Positions 37,461 through 47,476 are shown, counted from the stretch's first letter. The stretch: 64,000 nucleotides of DNA from Anabaena catenula FACHB-362 (GCF_014698735.1 NZ_JACJTQ010000015.1:1-64000); one strand, 5' to 3'. The notes: a model not told the origin generated them from the letters alone. Numbers and translations are program-made.

Positions 37461-37538
37461 ATGAACCCTGATGATTTGGAGAGCTACCTAAGTGGCTCTC
37501 TTTCTTTAAGAAATAATCCAGGAATCAAGAATAATTGA
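37461..37538 (+). other. possible small transcript or 25-codon ORF with terminator-like hairpin
   Basis: A -10-like TATACT (37444-37449) precedes. Arms GAGAGCTAC (37479-37487) and GTGGCTCTC (37492-37500) form a 9-base stem followed by TTTCTTT, as in a Rho-independent terminator. The same stretch reads as ATG...TGA for 25 residues (MNPDDLESYLSGSLSL...). A small RNA, a leader peptide or chance are all possible. Confidence 0.3.
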
Positions 37539-37873
37539 ATTGGGTAAAAAAATCGCTCTCCTAAGTAGAACTCTTTTCACTACGTGACACAGACGCGAAA
37601 AATTTTGAATTGTTGAAATTTTTTCCTAGTACACAACGGCAGCTGCCAACAAACCATTAAAAAGTACTGAAACGCTTGTTTAATGTGGTTTTTAAATTTT
37701 CAATTTTTAATTTTTAATTTTTAATTCCCAGAAAGCGGTACTAGTGATAATTATGAGTATTTTCTCTTCAAAGCAGAAAATGATACCTAATAATCCGGAT
37801 GAGTCAGCCAGTTCTAGAAGAACTGACACAGATAAAACCATTTTTGGCTCTAGGACAGGGAGATACTTAGATC

Positions 37874-38950
37874 ATGACTATGGCATCTGCGTACTTATTC
37901 AAGATTCCTGGGAATCCTACTATTCAAATTAGTCAAGATGAATTGCGATCGCTTCTGACTAACATAGAAGCTGAACTACATCGTAGTCAAGTTTATACCC
38001 GTGCGGTCGCTAACTTGCAAAAGTTGCTTGGCTCATCAGATGAACAAGCCAGACTTTTATTTAAAGCTGTTGGCAGAGAAGCAATTAGTTTAGCATTTAA
38101 GCAATTCGCGCGACAGCATCATGTAGATGCAAATATCAATTCACCTACAGATAATACCGAATCACCCAATGTAGATGTAGAACCATCTAGCAACTTGCCA
38201 CAAAGTAGCAAAGGTATTAAATTACCCTCAAAATCCGAATTGGTAAATACTACTCAAGAACATTTACCATCAAAACCTCAATCTCATGTAATAGAAAATA
38301 CAGAAGCCGCAACTCCTCGCAAACAGCAAAATCCAAAGTGGTCTTGGCCACATCAAAAACTAGGAAAAATTAGATTAGCTGATCAAATAGCGGCAGAAAA
38401 GCGGTTGGAAAGTCTACGTCAAATCGGTCAACAACTCAAGCAAGCCAGGGAGTCACAAGGACTGACTCTGCAAAAACTGCATATTTATACCCATATATCA
38501 ATTCATCAGATGGAAGCAGTGGAAAATGCTAATTTCGATTTATTACCAGAAGATGTCCTCATTCGTGGTTTTATCCGTGTCATGGGCAATGCTTTGGGAA
38601 TAAATGGTATAATTTTAGCTGCTTCCTTACCCATGCCCAATCAGGCTAAATCAGTTTTGCCCTCTTGGTATCACGTCAAAAATTCCGTTGGACAATTGGA
38701 TCTAGAAATCCGTCCCTTACATTTGTATATGGGATATACAGCCCTTGTTGCTGGTGCTGTGGGGGGATTATCATTCATGACTCAACAATCACAAAATAAA
38801 TCCGTCTTAAATTCAGAAATAATTATTCCTACTACTTCATTACTATGTCAGTCAACTCAAAAAACTGAAGCCAATATTAAGCCCGGTATCAAATCTAGTA
38901 GTACTGGTGTCTGTGTGGGATCTGATATTTCTCCGCCAGAGGCATTTTAA
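37874..38950 (+). CDS. RodZ-like helix-turn-helix membrane protein
   Basis: The 358-residue protein has an N-terminal conserved cyanobacterial region (IPGNPTIQISQDELRSLLTN ... QARLLFKAVGREAI) and a low-complexity linker. The HTH resembles RodZ/HTH_25 (IGQQLKQARESQGLTLQKLH, IHQMEAVENANFDLLPEDVL). A membrane span follows near residue 290 (YTALVAGAVGGLSFM) with a short periplasmic tail. RodZ links MreB to the envelope. Because of the N-terminal extension and short tail, I call it RodZ-like only. The ATG at 37874 or 37880 are equally possible. Confidence 0.75.
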   Translation: MTMASAYLFKIPGNPTIQISQDELRSLLTNIEAELHRSQVYTRAVANLQKLLGSSDEQARLLFKAVGREAISLAFKQFARQHHVDANINSPTDNTESPNVDVEPSSNLPQSSKGIKLPSKSELVNTTQEHLPSKPQSHVIENTEAATPRKQQNPKWSWPHQKLGKIRLADQIAAEKRLESLRQIGQQLKQARESQGLTLQKLHIYTHISIHQMEAVENANFDLLPEDVLIRGFIRVMGNALGINGIILAASLPMPNQAKSVLPSWYHVKNSVGQLDLEIRPLHLYMGYTALVAGAVGGLSFMTQQSQNKSVLNSEIIIPTTSLLCQSTQKTEANIKPGIKSSSTGVCVGSDISPPEAF

Positions 38951-39019
38951 CCATAGCTACTCTCATGTCAAATTAATACCAAGAAAGAAAAATGATAGAG
39001 ACAGATGGAAAATTGCCAA

Positions 39020-39727
39020 TCAGGATTCTCTTAACACATATCCCACACCCCGCACCGTTTGAATAAGACGCTTGAGACCGTCTTCTTCAATTTTTAACCG
39101 CAAGTAGCGAATGTATACTTCAATCACATTCGATTCACCCATAAAGTCGTAACCCCAGACATTTTCTAAAATTTGTTCGCGGGTTAATACTTCACGAGGA
39201 TGTTCCATTAAGAACTTTAATAGTTCAAATTCCTTCATTGTCAAGTCAATCGCTCTACCATTGTGGATAGCGCGACGGGTTCCTATATCTAAAACCAGAT
39301 CGCCAAAGCGTAATTGCTCTGTAGTATCAACATCAGGTTTAAGATAGAGGCGAATTAACTTCAGAAAATCTTCAGCACGATAAGGTTTGAGAATGTAATC
39401 ATCAGCACCCGCTTCTAGACAAGCTACACGGTCATCCACGGTGTCCCTGGCCATTAAAACTAGCACGGGGGTACAGATACCCATGCTACGGAGATTTCTA
39501 CACAAGGAGAGTCCTGATTCTCCTACCAGCATTCTGTCTACAACTATTAAAGCAGGTTGGCGATGGTTATGCCCGCCTCCGGCATCACGGCAGTGTTGTA
39601 AACCGCTGTTCGCATCATGAGCTAAAATGGCATCATAGCCAGCTTCTTGTAAATCAAAAGCCAGCTGATTAGCTAGACTTTCATCAGGTTCAATCACCAG
39701 AACACAGGGACTGTGAGCAAGTATCAT
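39020..39727 (-). CDS. nblR: OmpR/PhoB-type response regulator, probably NblR
   Basis: The 235-residue protein has a receiver domain with the phosphoacceptor Asp in ALIVVDRML and Lys in ILKPYRAEDF. The acidic pair normally written DD reads EPD (VLVIEPDESLA), so the metal pocket is atypical. The C-terminal winged helix is classic (LTMKEFELLKFLMEHPREVL; NVIEVYIRYLRLKIEEDGLK). The combination resembles NblR, the regulator of phycobilisome degradation on nutrient stress, known for non-canonical activation. The family assignment is secure; the NblR identity is moderate. Confidence 0.75.
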   Translation of the reverse strand: MILAHSPCVLVIEPDESLANQLAFDLQEAGYDAILAHDANSGLQHCRDAGGGHNHRQPALIVVDRMLVGESGLSLCRNLRSMGICTPVLVLMARDTVDDRVACLEAGADDYILKPYRAEDFLKLIRLYLKPDVDTTEQLRFGDLVLDIGTRRAIHNGRAIDLTMKEFELLKFLMEHPREVLTREQILENVWGYDFMGESNVIEVYIRYLRLKIEEDGLKRLIQTVRGVGYVLRES

Positions 39728-39797
39728 ATTAATTAGTAATTGGTAATGGGTGATTGGTAATTAATTGGTAATTAGTAAAAACCATCTTTCAAGAAAC

Positions 39798-39828
39798 AGT
39801 ACCGAGTACCGAGTACCGAGTACCGAGT
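39798..39828. repeat. heptameric STRR (GAGTACC)n
   Basis: Four consecutive ACCGAGT/GAGTACC units. Confidence 0.85.
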
Positions 39829-39939
39829 GTGGGGAGTAAAGTACTCAAGAAAATTTTGTTTATTTCATTTATAGCGAGCGGCAGCGCCGCTTGTGCAGTT
39901 GCTCCTAATGAGTTATTACTTTTTAACCTATGACATATA

Positions 39940-39975
39940 GCAGGAGGCAGGAGGCAGAGGGCAGGAGGCAGGAGG
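39940..39975. repeat. heptameric STRR (GGAGGCA)n, imperfect
   Basis: CAGGAGGCAGGAGGCAGAGG followed by GCAGGAGGCAGGAGGG: about four imperfect units. Confidence 0.75.
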
Positions 39976-40515
39976 GAAAGCCTTATTATATCTAAGTTTC
40001 AAGGATTAATAATGTCCTAATTATCCTGGCTACAGCTATAAATCTTAGAAAATACTACTGATTCTAAATTGGTATCAATAATGTTTTAGCACGTTAAGTT
40101 ATAAAACATCGATTTTGGCAAGATGCAAATTTTATCACTCATTCCAAATACTATCCCTTAACTCTCAATTCTGGAAGAAACCAAGTTATGAGTGAGCTAA
40201 TCATCATTTAAACTTCATCAAAGCATCCTTGTATCAAGTTCCCATATTTATAGCCGTGGACAGGGTGGTTAGGACATCAATTGATAATGAAACTCTCACT
40301 AAAAGAGGGTTTTACTCCTGACTCCTGAACGGCAGTTGCTTTATGCCGGGGAACCCGTCCACCGCACTGCCTCCTCCTGACTCCTGCTATATGTATGGAG
40401 TTTCCCCTGTGCCTCTTTAGTTGACATTCGGTACGTCTAAAGATGAAAGCCAGTTGCTGATCGGGGAAACCCCCAAATCCGCACTGGCTTACTACTGACC
40501 ACTGACTTATAAAAA

Positions 40516-41439
40516 TTAAGGCAATTCTACTGACGTGGGTTTGGCAATATGTGGCAGACCCCAACCTAATTTTTCCCGTAAAATACGGAAAAACTCTGGT
40601 GATTGTAGACGAATAAACCTAGCAGTGTATGGCGATCGCTCTAAATATACTCGATCCTCTGGTAAAACATAGCAGCCTCCATTCCCATCTACCACCATCA
40701 CCATCCGGGGGACATTGACCGGATAGATGTTAACCGGTTCGCTATCGGGAAACACCAAAGCCCTCGAAGCCAGGGAATGAGGACAAATCGGTACTAACTG
40801 CAACACAGGTACACCAGGAGTCACCACTGGACCACCAGCGCTTAAGGAATAAGCTGTTGAACCTGTTGGTGTGGAGACAATCACTCCATCAGCAGCAATG
40901 TCAACTGCTGCATGACGACCGATTTCTATTTCAAAATGGCACATTGAGGTTAATGGTTCTCGATGCAGCACCATTTCATTTAAACAGAGGGCTTCCCATA
41001 ATATCGAGTCTCCCCGCAGAACTTGGACGGTGATCATGACTCGTTCTTCAATTTCATACTTACCTAACATCACCTGTTCCATTGCTTGGGGTAATTGGTT
41101 AAGGTAAGATTCCGTCAAAAATCCCATATGACCAGTATTCACCGTCAGAAGTGGGATACCACAGGGCGCGACTTGACGCGATGCAGCTAAAACAGTACCA
41201 TCTCCCCCTAGTACTACTGCAAACTCCATGTCTGAGTCAAAACCAGGAGGTGTTAGACCTTCTATTGGGGTGTGGCATACGGGGCTATGCGGATTACAGT
41301 AGCCCAATATACCACCGATGCTCGTTGTCACACACACATCCCAACCAGCTGCGGTTAGCTGGTCTTTCAGTTCGATAGCGACACGACCCGCTATCGGTTT
41401 AATGTCGTTGTAGATAATGCCTGCTTTCGGCACACTCAA
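40516..41439 (-). CDS. nadK: NAD(+) kinase
   Basis: The 307-residue enzyme phosphorylates NAD to NADP. The diagnostic [12 protein letters not shown] motif (about 84-95), [15 protein letters not shown] and the NE/D motif (CLNEMVLHR) are intact. Cyanobacteria usually have two NAD kinases; this longer form with the [11 protein letters not shown] insert near residue 45 is one of them. Transcribed alone. HIP1-like GCGATCGC occurs near 40632. Confidence 0.95.
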   Translation of the reverse strand: MSVPKAGIIYNDIKPIAGRVAIELKDQLTAAGWDVCVTTSIGGILGYCNPHSPVCHTPIEGLTPPGFDSDMEFAVVLGGDGTVLAASRQVAPCGIPLLTVNTGHMGFLTESYLNQLPQAMEQVMLGKYEIEERVMITVQVLRGDSILWEALCLNEMVLHREPLTSMCHFEIEIGRHAAVDIAADGVIVSTPTGSTAYSLSAGGPVVTPGVPVLQLVPICPHSLASRALVFPDSEPVNIYPVNVPRMVMVVDGNGGCYVLPEDRVYLERSPYTARFIRLQSPEFFRILREKLGWGLPHIAKPTSVELP

Positions 41440-41880
41440 ATATCCAAGTTTAGGCGATGCTTGACTTTTTTTGACCTCTCTCCGGTCTAGAGACGCGGAG
41501 ATTCTAAAATCATGTGTAAAAATTAGGTTAAAACCTGATTTTTTTCACTTTTGCCCCTAATTCCTACCTGAAAGTGCTGCATGGTTTCAGCATAATTTTC
41601 ACGATGGTAGAGGAGTTTCACCTTGGCGTTTTAATTTTACCAGATTTTTGACAGCACCTAAGTAGAAAGGTGTTTTGCACCCATCCCAATCCCAGGAGGA
41701 GCGGGATGAACGATTCAATCTCTGTAATAGTTACACATTTTTGACTGATGTAGTCATCAATCTTAAATTTATTGACTATTTAGACAAGAGCGTGAAAATT
41801 AAATGTGCGTTTCCTAGAACCCTTGTAGAGACGTGACCTGGGTAGGGATTCTCGTCTCTACATTCTTTTCCACCAGATGT
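41440..41880. other. intergenic region
   Basis: It holds the GTAGAGACG...CGTCTCTAC inverted repeat (41825-41861), which sits just past the ycf39 stop and may act as a hairpin. Otherwise nothing is recognised. Confidence 0.5.
41825..41861. repeat. inverted repeat GTAGAGACG...CGTCTCTAC
   Basis: Nine-base perfect arms with a 19-base interior. Related to 37193-37216. Confidence 0.65.
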
Positions 41881-42879
41881 CTATTGACTATTGACTTTTG
41901 AAGATTGTTTAAAAGGGGTCTTTTTATTTTTCTGCTTTTTGATTTTAGTTTTTTCGTAATCTAACTCTTTCAGCTTTTTCATAATTCGGCTGAAGTACTC
42001 TTGCAGATAAGTTTCTACGGTAGCCGTTTGTTGTTTGTCTAAGCCAAATACTGTATATACTTCATCCATTGAGGCATTGAGGGCGGAACCACTAGCTAAT
42101 ACTTCGGTAAAGGCTAGTCTGTCTGCAATATTCCATCCCCACTGAAAGCACCGCAGCAAACCTTGTACAGTACGCAGTAAGCCAATAGGCATCCTTGTGA
42201 CTCTGGCATCTTTTCCAGATAAGCGTTCGCAAATGCTAATAATTTCTTCTGCACTCCAAGCACGAGTACCAACTACAGGGAAGGATTGCTTGTGGGTTTC
42301 TGGCACAGTCAAGGCACGGATAGCAAATTTAGCAATATCCTGAGTATCCATATAGGCGACTGGGGAAGATGCTCCTGTCACCCACACGGGCTGGTTTTCT
42401 AAAATAGGGATGCCATATTGACCAATTAAGCCTTGCATAAAGCCAGCTAAACGTAAAATGGTATAGTTTAAGCCGGACTCAGTTAAGAATAGTTCTGTAC
42501 ATCGCTTAATTTCCATGAGCGGTACATTGGGATACTTCTCGGCATCCAAAATCGAAAAGAAGATAAATTGCTCAACGTTAGCAGCCTTCGCAGCCTGAAT
42601 TAATGCTACTTTGCCATCCCAGTCCACCTGCTTAATGGTGAGTGAATCTGTGGCGCGAGATGTGGAGGCATCAATAACTGCGGTTACTCCTGCTAATGCT
42701 CCCTCTAAGGTTTGGGGATAACACAAGTCACCTTTTACAAGTTCTGCACCCCATTCTTTCAGAAAAGCAGCTTTTTTGGGACTGCGAACTAAACAGCGCA
42801 CTTTATACCCCTCATCGATTGCACGACGAGCCACTTGTCTTCCTAAGGTGCCAGTGGCACCGACGATTAATAATGTCAT
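41881..42879 (-). CDS. ycf39: Ycf39 (HCF244-type atypical short-chain dehydrogenase; PSII assembly factor)
   Basis: The 332-residue NmrA-like Rossmann protein has the NAD(P) motif LIVGATGTLGRQVARRA, RCLVRSPKKAAFLKEWGAEL and an SDR core without the usual catalytic Tyr-Lys pair. Ycf39 acts with Hlips in D1 translation/photosystem II assembly and chlorophyll delivery. The C-terminus is extended by a Lys-rich tail (KTKIKKQKNKKTPFK). It is followed, on the same strand and upstream, by petM, which fits a thylakoid-protein neighbourhood. Confidence 0.92.
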   Translation of the reverse strand: MTLLIVGATGTLGRQVARRAIDEGYKVRCLVRSPKKAAFLKEWGAELVKGDLCYPQTLEGALAGVTAVIDASTSRATDSLTIKQVDWDGKVALIQAAKAANVEQFIFFSILDAEKYPNVPLMEIKRCTELFLTESGLNYTILRLAGFMQGLIGQYGIPILENQPVWVTGASSPVAYMDTQDIAKFAIRALTVPETHKQSFPVVGTRAWSAEEIISICERLSGKDARVTRMPIGLLRTVQGLLRCFQWGWNIADRLAFTEVLASGSALNASMDEVYTVFGLDKQQTATVETYLQEYFSRIMKKLKELDYEKTKIKKQKNKKTPFKQSSKVNSQ

Positions 42880-42968
42880 GGGGTCTTTATAAATTTTAAT
42901 GTTTTATGAAAAGAATCTTAACAGAATTATCCTATGTAAATAAAAATTTACATAATTTTAATGAAGTT

Positions 42969-42992
42969 GGGCATGGGGCATTGGGCATTGGT
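42969..42992. repeat. heptameric STRR (GGGCATT)n
   Basis: GGGCATGGGGCATTGGGCATTGG: three units in the ycf39-petM spacer. Confidence 0.75.
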
Positions 42993-43030
42993 TATTCCTC
43001 CCCTGCACCGCAGCGCCCCATCTCCCCTGC

Positions 43031-43135
43031 TTATTCTTCTGCGCCTTGAATTTTAAGTAATAATGCACCTAAGGCCCAACCTACGAAGATTAAACCGAAG
43101 GATAATAAAGCTGCATTTAAGATTTCGCCGCCCAT
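43031..43135 (-). CDS. petM: cytochrome b6-f complex subunit PetM (subunit VII)
   Basis: The 34-residue single-span subunit reads [20 protein letters not shown] then [14 protein letters not shown], the standard PetM length and sequence. The longer in-frame start is discounted because GGAG lies upstream of this ATG at the right distance (AAAGGAGAATCACAGCAC then ATG) and the added residues are not PetM-like. PetM sits at the periphery of the b6f complex in the thylakoid and stabilises it. Confidence 0.95.
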   Translation of the reverse strand: MGGEILNAALLSFGLIFVGWALGALLLKIQGAEE

Positions 43136-43413
43136 GTGCTGTGATTCTCCTTTGTGAATGGCTTGCTTATGTTTCCCGTTGTGGTGACTACTCGATTTGA
43201 CTTGAATGTTCAAATCTCATTTTTGCTAGTCCAGGGACTCAGGTAAACTAGGTCTAATAGAAACTCCACAAGAGGTACTTTTAGATTAGACCTGTGTGAA
43301 CAATTTTAAACTACTTTAGCAGTTAATCTCCACGGGTTTGGCGGCAAATCCTTGTGCTTGTGGGAAGAGGGGCAAATTAATGACAATTACTATGAATGAG
43401 ATTTAGGTAGCAA

Positions 43414-44451
43414 ATGAATCCTTTTAAAGATAAACGTCCACGTTTGGCGCTGACGCTGGGAGATCCTGCGGGAATTGGGACAGAGGTAATTTTGAAGGCT
43501 TTAGCAGATCCAGAAGTTGGCCACAACTGTGATCTGGTTGTGGTAGGTAGCGGGGATTTACTGTTACGTACCTATAAAAATTTAACAGAAAGTTCAGTAT
43601 GTTTGGCAAATCCAGCAGAATTGTCTGTGATTGATGTGCCGAGTACGGGTGAAATTATTCCTGGTGTGGGTAATGCGACAAGTGGGGCGGCGAGTTTTGC
43701 TTATATGGAATATGCCATATCTCAAACTTTAGCTGGTGAATTTGATGGGATTGTGACAGCACCGATTGCTAAATCTGCTTGGAAATCCGCAGGTTACAAT
43801 TATCCTGGACAAACGGAACTTTTGGCTGATAAGGCTGGTGTTGAGCGTTTTGGAATGTTGTTTGTAGGGCGATCGCCTGTTACTGGTTGGACACTCCGCG
43901 CAATACTAGCTACCACACATATTCCTTTCCGTCAAGTAGCTGATACTCTGACACCGCAATTATTAACTCAGAAACTAGATTTGCTGGTGGAATGTTTAGA
44001 GAGAGATTTTGGGATTGAAAATGGGAGAATTGCGATCGCAGGTTTGAATCCCCACAGCGGTGAAATGGGACAACTGGGAACCGAAGAAATAGATTGGTTA
44101 ATTCCCTGGATAGAGTCAGAAAGGTGCAAGCGTCCAAATATGCAGTTAGAGGGGCCGATTCCACCAGATACGATGTGGGTTAAACCGGGTATTGCTTGGT
44201 TTGGAAATTCTGAAATCAAAAATCCGGCTGATGCGTATTTAGCACTTTATCACGACCAAGGCTTAATTCCGGTGAAGTTGATGGCTTTTGATCGGGCTGT
44301 AAATACTACGATTGGTTTACCTTTTGTGCGAACTTCCCCAGATCACGGAACGGCTTTTGATATTGCGGGTAAGGGAATTGCGGATGCGACGAGTATGAAA
44401 GAGGCGATTAATTTGGCGGTAGAATTGGTTAATCGCAGGTTGGCTGTGTAA
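43414..44451 (+). CDS. pdxA: 4-hydroxythreonine-4-phosphate dehydrogenase
   Basis: The 345-residue pyridoxal phosphate biosynthesis enzyme (DXP-dependent route) has [17 protein letters not shown] at the N-terminus, [14 protein letters not shown], the metal-binding region ([30 protein letters not shown]) and [15 protein letters not shown] near the end, all intact. Transcribed alone, divergent from petM. Confidence 0.95.
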   Translation: MNPFKDKRPRLALTLGDPAGIGTEVILKALADPEVGHNCDLVVVGSGDLLLRTYKNLTESSVCLANPAELSVIDVPSTGEIIPGVGNATSGAASFAYMEYAISQTLAGEFDGIVTAPIAKSAWKSAGYNYPGQTELLADKAGVERFGMLFVGRSPVTGWTLRAILATTHIPFRQVADTLTPQLLTQKLDLLVECLERDFGIENGRIAIAGLNPHSGEMGQLGTEEIDWLIPWIESERCKRPNMQLEGPIPPDTMWVKPGIAWFGNSEIKNPADAYLALYHDQGLIPVKLMAFDRAVNTTIGLPFVRTSPDHGTAFDIAGKGIADATSMKEAINLAVELVNRRLAV

Positions 44452-44539
44452 GTTGTGGTGTGTCTTTTAAATTCACCCACCCTGAATATCTAACCCAGAG
44501 AGATGTAGGTTGGAAAGTGTAGTTTAAATCCCAACCACT

Positions 44540-44878
44540 ATGAACATCCAACCTAGAGAAATCAAGAATTATTTAACAGTAGATGGTACAAATCCTTTTG
44601 ATAATTGGTTGGATTCTCTACGAGATAAAAGAGCAAAAGCTAAAATTAGAGCCAGACTTGACCGAGTTGAAGATGGTAATTTAGGAGATTATAAGTCTGT
44701 TGGAGAAGGTGTATTTGAACTGAGAATCGACTATGGACCAGGCTACCGTATATACTTTGGACAAGAAGGGTTAAAAATTATTCTGCTCTTGTGTGGTGGT
44801 GACAAAAGCACTCAAGTCCAAGATATTCGTAAAGCCAAAGAATATTGGGAAGATTATCGGAGTCGAGATGATGACTAA
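44540..44878 (+). CDS. RelE/ParE-superfamily toxin (HigB/Gp49-like)
   Basis: The 112-residue protein has the Gp49/HigB-type pattern: NPFDNWLDSLRDKRAKAKIRAR, FELRIDYGPGYRIYFG, LLLCGGDKSTQVQDIRKAKE. Such toxins cleave mRNA on the ribosome. It overlaps the antitoxin gene by 11 bases, in the toxin-first order typical of HigBA. Confidence 0.88.
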   Translation: MNIQPREIKNYLTVDGTNPFDNWLDSLRDKRAKAKIRARLDRVEDGNLGDYKSVGEGVFELRIDYGPGYRIYFGQEGLKIILLLCGGDKSTQVQDIRKAKEYWEDYRSRDDD

Positions 44879-45167
44879 AAGTACAAGCTATCACGAAAAA
44901 CTAATTAAAGACTTACAAGATCCACTAGAAGCAGCAGCTTATATTGAAGTAGTTATAGAAGAAGGCGATCCAAAAATGTTAAATAAGGCGCTCAAAAATG
45001 TGATTGAGGCTCAAGGTGGAATTGATAGATTTTCAGTAGGAGTACAGCAATCTTACGAAAAATTTGCACAAATTATCTCTGAAAAAGGAGAAATTGAATT
45101 TTATTCTTTAAGTACCTTACTTGATGCTTTGGGATTGCAGTTAGCAGTAACAGTGAAGTCAGCTTGA
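44868..45167 (+). CDS. HigA-like addiction-module antitoxin
   Basis: The 99-residue antitoxin partners the preceding toxin: DLQDPLEAAAYIEVVIEEGD and LNKALKNVIEAQGGIDRFS are typical of the family, with a C-terminal helix-turn-helix-like segment (YSLSTLLDALGLQLAVTV). The longer ORF start at 44793 overlaps the toxin gene too far; the ATG at 44868, or the next one at 44871, is preferred. It should also autoregulate the operon. Confidence 0.85.
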   Translation: MMTKSTSYHEKLIKDLQDPLEAAAYIEVVIEEGDPKMLNKALKNVIEAQGGIDRFSVGVQQSYEKFAQIISEKGEIEFYSLSTLLDALGLQLAVTVKSA

Positions 45168-45459
45168 ATTATCCGAATTATAGTATTAATGGTATCTCAG
45201 GCTTGATCTATAAAATCGTCAGGGGGATATTGTGACTTTTTGGATTTTTATGGATTCTGATCTGAAAGAGAAAAATTTCAGCTTTGTATTGAGGCTTGAG
45301 TAAACAAAAATTACCTGGTTTTTGCTGGTTACAATGTACAAAAATAACATGAATTATCTAATCAAGCCTCAATAAACGTACTTAGGCAATTCAACTATTA
45401 AAAGCAAGTTGTTAAGCAAGAACAGCAATATTGTGGTGATGAGTTGCTTTTTCTAAAGT
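45168..45459. other. intergenic region between convergent genes
   Basis: AT-rich; I see no gene, strong hairpin or repeat. Confidence 0.5.
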
Positions 45460-46176
45460 TTAAATTTTGCTACCTTCGGGTGGTTCAAACTTGTAACCAT
45501 ATCCCCGTACTGTTTTAATAAACTCTGGCAGACTAGAATCAATTTCCATTTTTTTCCGCAGCTGACCAATATGGACATCGACAACTCGTCCATCTCCTAC
45601 GTAATCACAACCCCAAATTTTTTGGATAAGTTGGGGACGACTCCAAGCTTGACCTGGATGACTGGCTAAAAAATGTAAAATGTTAAACTCTAAAGCGGTT
45701 AAGGCTAAAGGTTTATCGTTCAGTGTTACTTCTCGACCTTCTGGGTTAATCGCTAACTGTTTAAAGATAAGACGTTGTGATTGACTGGGATGGATATAAC
45801 GGATGCGTCTTAAAAGAGCTTCTACTCGGACTTCCACTTCTGCCAAACTAAATGGTTTAGTCATGAAGTCATCTGCACCTGCTGCCAGAACTTTAATTTT
45901 ATCAGCTTCATCATTCCGGCTAGTGAGTATCAAAACTAAAACATTGGTACGACTTTGCATTTCTTGACAAAGTTTGTAGCCATTAGCGTCTGGCAAATTC
46001 CAATCCAGAATGACTAAAGCTGGGTTGAATTGCTCAAATAAAGCCAGCGCAGTTTTACCATCTGCGGCTGATTCTATTTGATATTTCCGACTTAAAAAAC
46101 GGTATACGAGATTGCGGACGCTGAAGTCATCATCTACAATCAGGATTTTGGGAGTATTAGTGGAAAGCGTATCCAT
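45460..46176 (-). CDS. OmpR-family response regulator, NrrA/Rre37-like
   Basis: The 238-residue protein has a complete receiver (ILIVDDDFSVRNLVYRFL, phosphoacceptor in LVILDWNLP, Lys in MTKPFSLAE) and a winged-helix output (LTALEFNILHFLASHPGQAW; VVDVHIGQLRKKMEID). The sequence resembles the nitrogen-regulated NrrA/Rre37 group, but I cannot exclude another OmpR-type regulator, so no symbol is given. No kinase is adjacent. Confidence 0.85.
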   Translation of the reverse strand: MDTLSTNTPKILIVDDDFSVRNLVYRFLSRKYQIESAADGKTALALFEQFNPALVILDWNLPDANGYKLCQEMQSRTNVLVLILTSRNDEADKIKVLAAGADDFMTKPFSLAEVEVRVEALLRRIRYIHPSQSQRLIFKQLAINPEGREVTLNDKPLALTALEFNILHFLASHPGQAWSRPQLIQKIWGCDYVGDGRVVDVHIGQLRKKMEIDSSLPEFIKTVRGYGYKFEPPEGSKI

Positions 46177-46932
46177 AAGGCAATGCAGTCTATGATTGAT
46201 TTGGCAATTTGCTGTAGCGATAGATGGGGGTTTAAGTGTTGTTTTTCAGAGTTCATTCGCTCCTAATGTGGCTTGAGGTGAAAAATCCTGTAATACTACC
46301 TGTATATCCTAAATTTTCCATAAAGTTCATCAAAACTTCAAACATGATAATGCTTAAAAAATGTATGCGTAATGTACAATTTAGGGATTTTTTGAAAAAG
46401 TTTTGGTATAAATTAGACAATCTACCCTTCAAAGTCATGTAATTTTTAAGCATCCCTAGAACTACAAACAGCCCAAAAAACCGATAGATATCATTTATCC
46501 GTATCAATCATGATTATTTGAGTCAAACCGTTACATTTTATTATTCACATCGGATTAAGTAAATCGGGTTATAAATTAGACTTTTTTCATCAGAAAATCT
46601 TATCTGCATGGCTGCCGATCAAAATTTATATCAAAATTTTGATACAAATTTTATCAATAAATGCTACACATCAATCACCGCATCTCCGGGTCTTTGCTGC
46701 TGCTTATTTGTCGATTTTTTGGAAAATTGGTCTGATGTTTGCTCCAGTCTTAGGAAGATAAAACTACTTACAAAGATGAAACAACGATAAAAATGGTAGA
46801 CGACTTAGAATTATTCTATGATCACTATATAAAAATCTTCTACTATACCAAAAGAAAGAGATTGGAGATTGTCATACTAAGGAAAGATAAATCAAGTTGA
46901 GATATTTTGCTAAATTGCTGTTGAGGTAATCG
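46177..46932. other. 756-bp intergenic region
   Basis: Divergent promoter space for the response regulator and the rhodanese gene. Three short ORFs (46236-46442 +, 46253-46507 -, 46608-46790 +) overlap or lack protein-like features. No repeat or hairpin stands out. Confidence 0.5.
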
Positions 46933-47391
46933 GTGAAACCTATGACTAACAATGTTTTCAGTAGTATTAGTCACCATCAGCAATCAATAGAAGCAGAGTC
47001 TGATGTTCATGTCATTAAATCTCGTCTAGAATGGGGTGAACCAGCTTTTACAATTTTAGATGTGCGCGATCGCTCGATTTACAACGAGGGTCATATTATG
47101 GGAGCAATGTCTATGCCCATAGATGGACTAGCAGACCGTGCAGCATCATCTTTAGATCACAAGCGTGATATTTACGTTTACGGTATCAATGAGGAGCAAA
47201 CTGCTCAAGCTGCTCAAACACTGCGTTCTGCTGGGTTTTTTAATGTATCTCAAATCAAAGGTGGTTTTGGTGCATGGAAAGCTATCGGTGGTGCAACAGA
47301 AGGTATTATTGAAGCACTAACGCCCCCAGGGGCAGACGACTATAATGTTGTATCTAGGATACAAAATCACTTAGAACACCAACAGAAATGA
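46933..47391 (+). CDS. rhodanese-like domain protein lacking the catalytic Cys
   Basis: The 152-residue single rhodanese domain has LDVRDRSIYNEGHIMGAMSMP and LRSAGFFNVSQIKGGFGAW. At the active-site loop, where YCxxGxR(S) is expected, the sequence is YVYGINEEQT, so the sulfur-accepting Cys is missing. It is probably a regulatory or binding domain rather than a sulfurtransferase. The GTG start at 46933 is supported by GAGG six bases upstream; an ATG at 46942 is too far from it. Confidence 0.8.
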   Translation: MKPMTNNVFSSISHHQQSIEAESDVHVIKSRLEWGEPAFTILDVRDRSIYNEGHIMGAMSMPIDGLADRAASSLDHKRDIYVYGINEEQTAQAAQTLRSAGFFNVSQIKGGFGAWKAIGGATEGIIEALTPPGADDYNVVSRIQNHLEHQQK

Positions 47392-47435
47392 AATTCGTAA
47401 TTAGGGTTTGCTGACAAAGTCTTTTCGTTAGGGGT

Positions 47436-47476
<41 letters not shown>

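Larger units (their letters stand above)
37096..37873. other. long intergenic region gatB-rodZ
   Basis: It holds the palindrome at 37193-37216, a strong hairpin at 37479-37507, a possible 25-codon ORF, and an AT-rich TTTTTAA repeat near 37690-37735. The ORFs at 37224-37439 and 37744-37932 have no protein-like features and are not accepted. Confidence 0.6.
39728..40515. other. repeat-rich intergenic region
   Basis: It holds TTGGTAA-type repeats (39728-39780), STRRs at 39798-39828 and 39940-39975, and a composite block at about 40311-40510 with CTCCTGACTCCTG and CGGGGAACCCGTCCACCGCA, typical Nostoc spacer repeats. The minus-strand ORF there is not a gene. Confidence 0.65.

Noticed and set aside
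37744-37932. 62-codon ORF overlapping the rodZ-like start
   Set aside because: Overlaps the rodZ-like gene in another frame with no protein-like features.
46236-46790. Short ORFs in the regulator-rhodanese spacer
   Set aside because: They overlap on both strands and lack ribosome sites or motifs.
46177-46932. NtcA site (GTA-N8-TAC) before the regulator
   Set aside because: Only near-matches with wrong spacing were seen.
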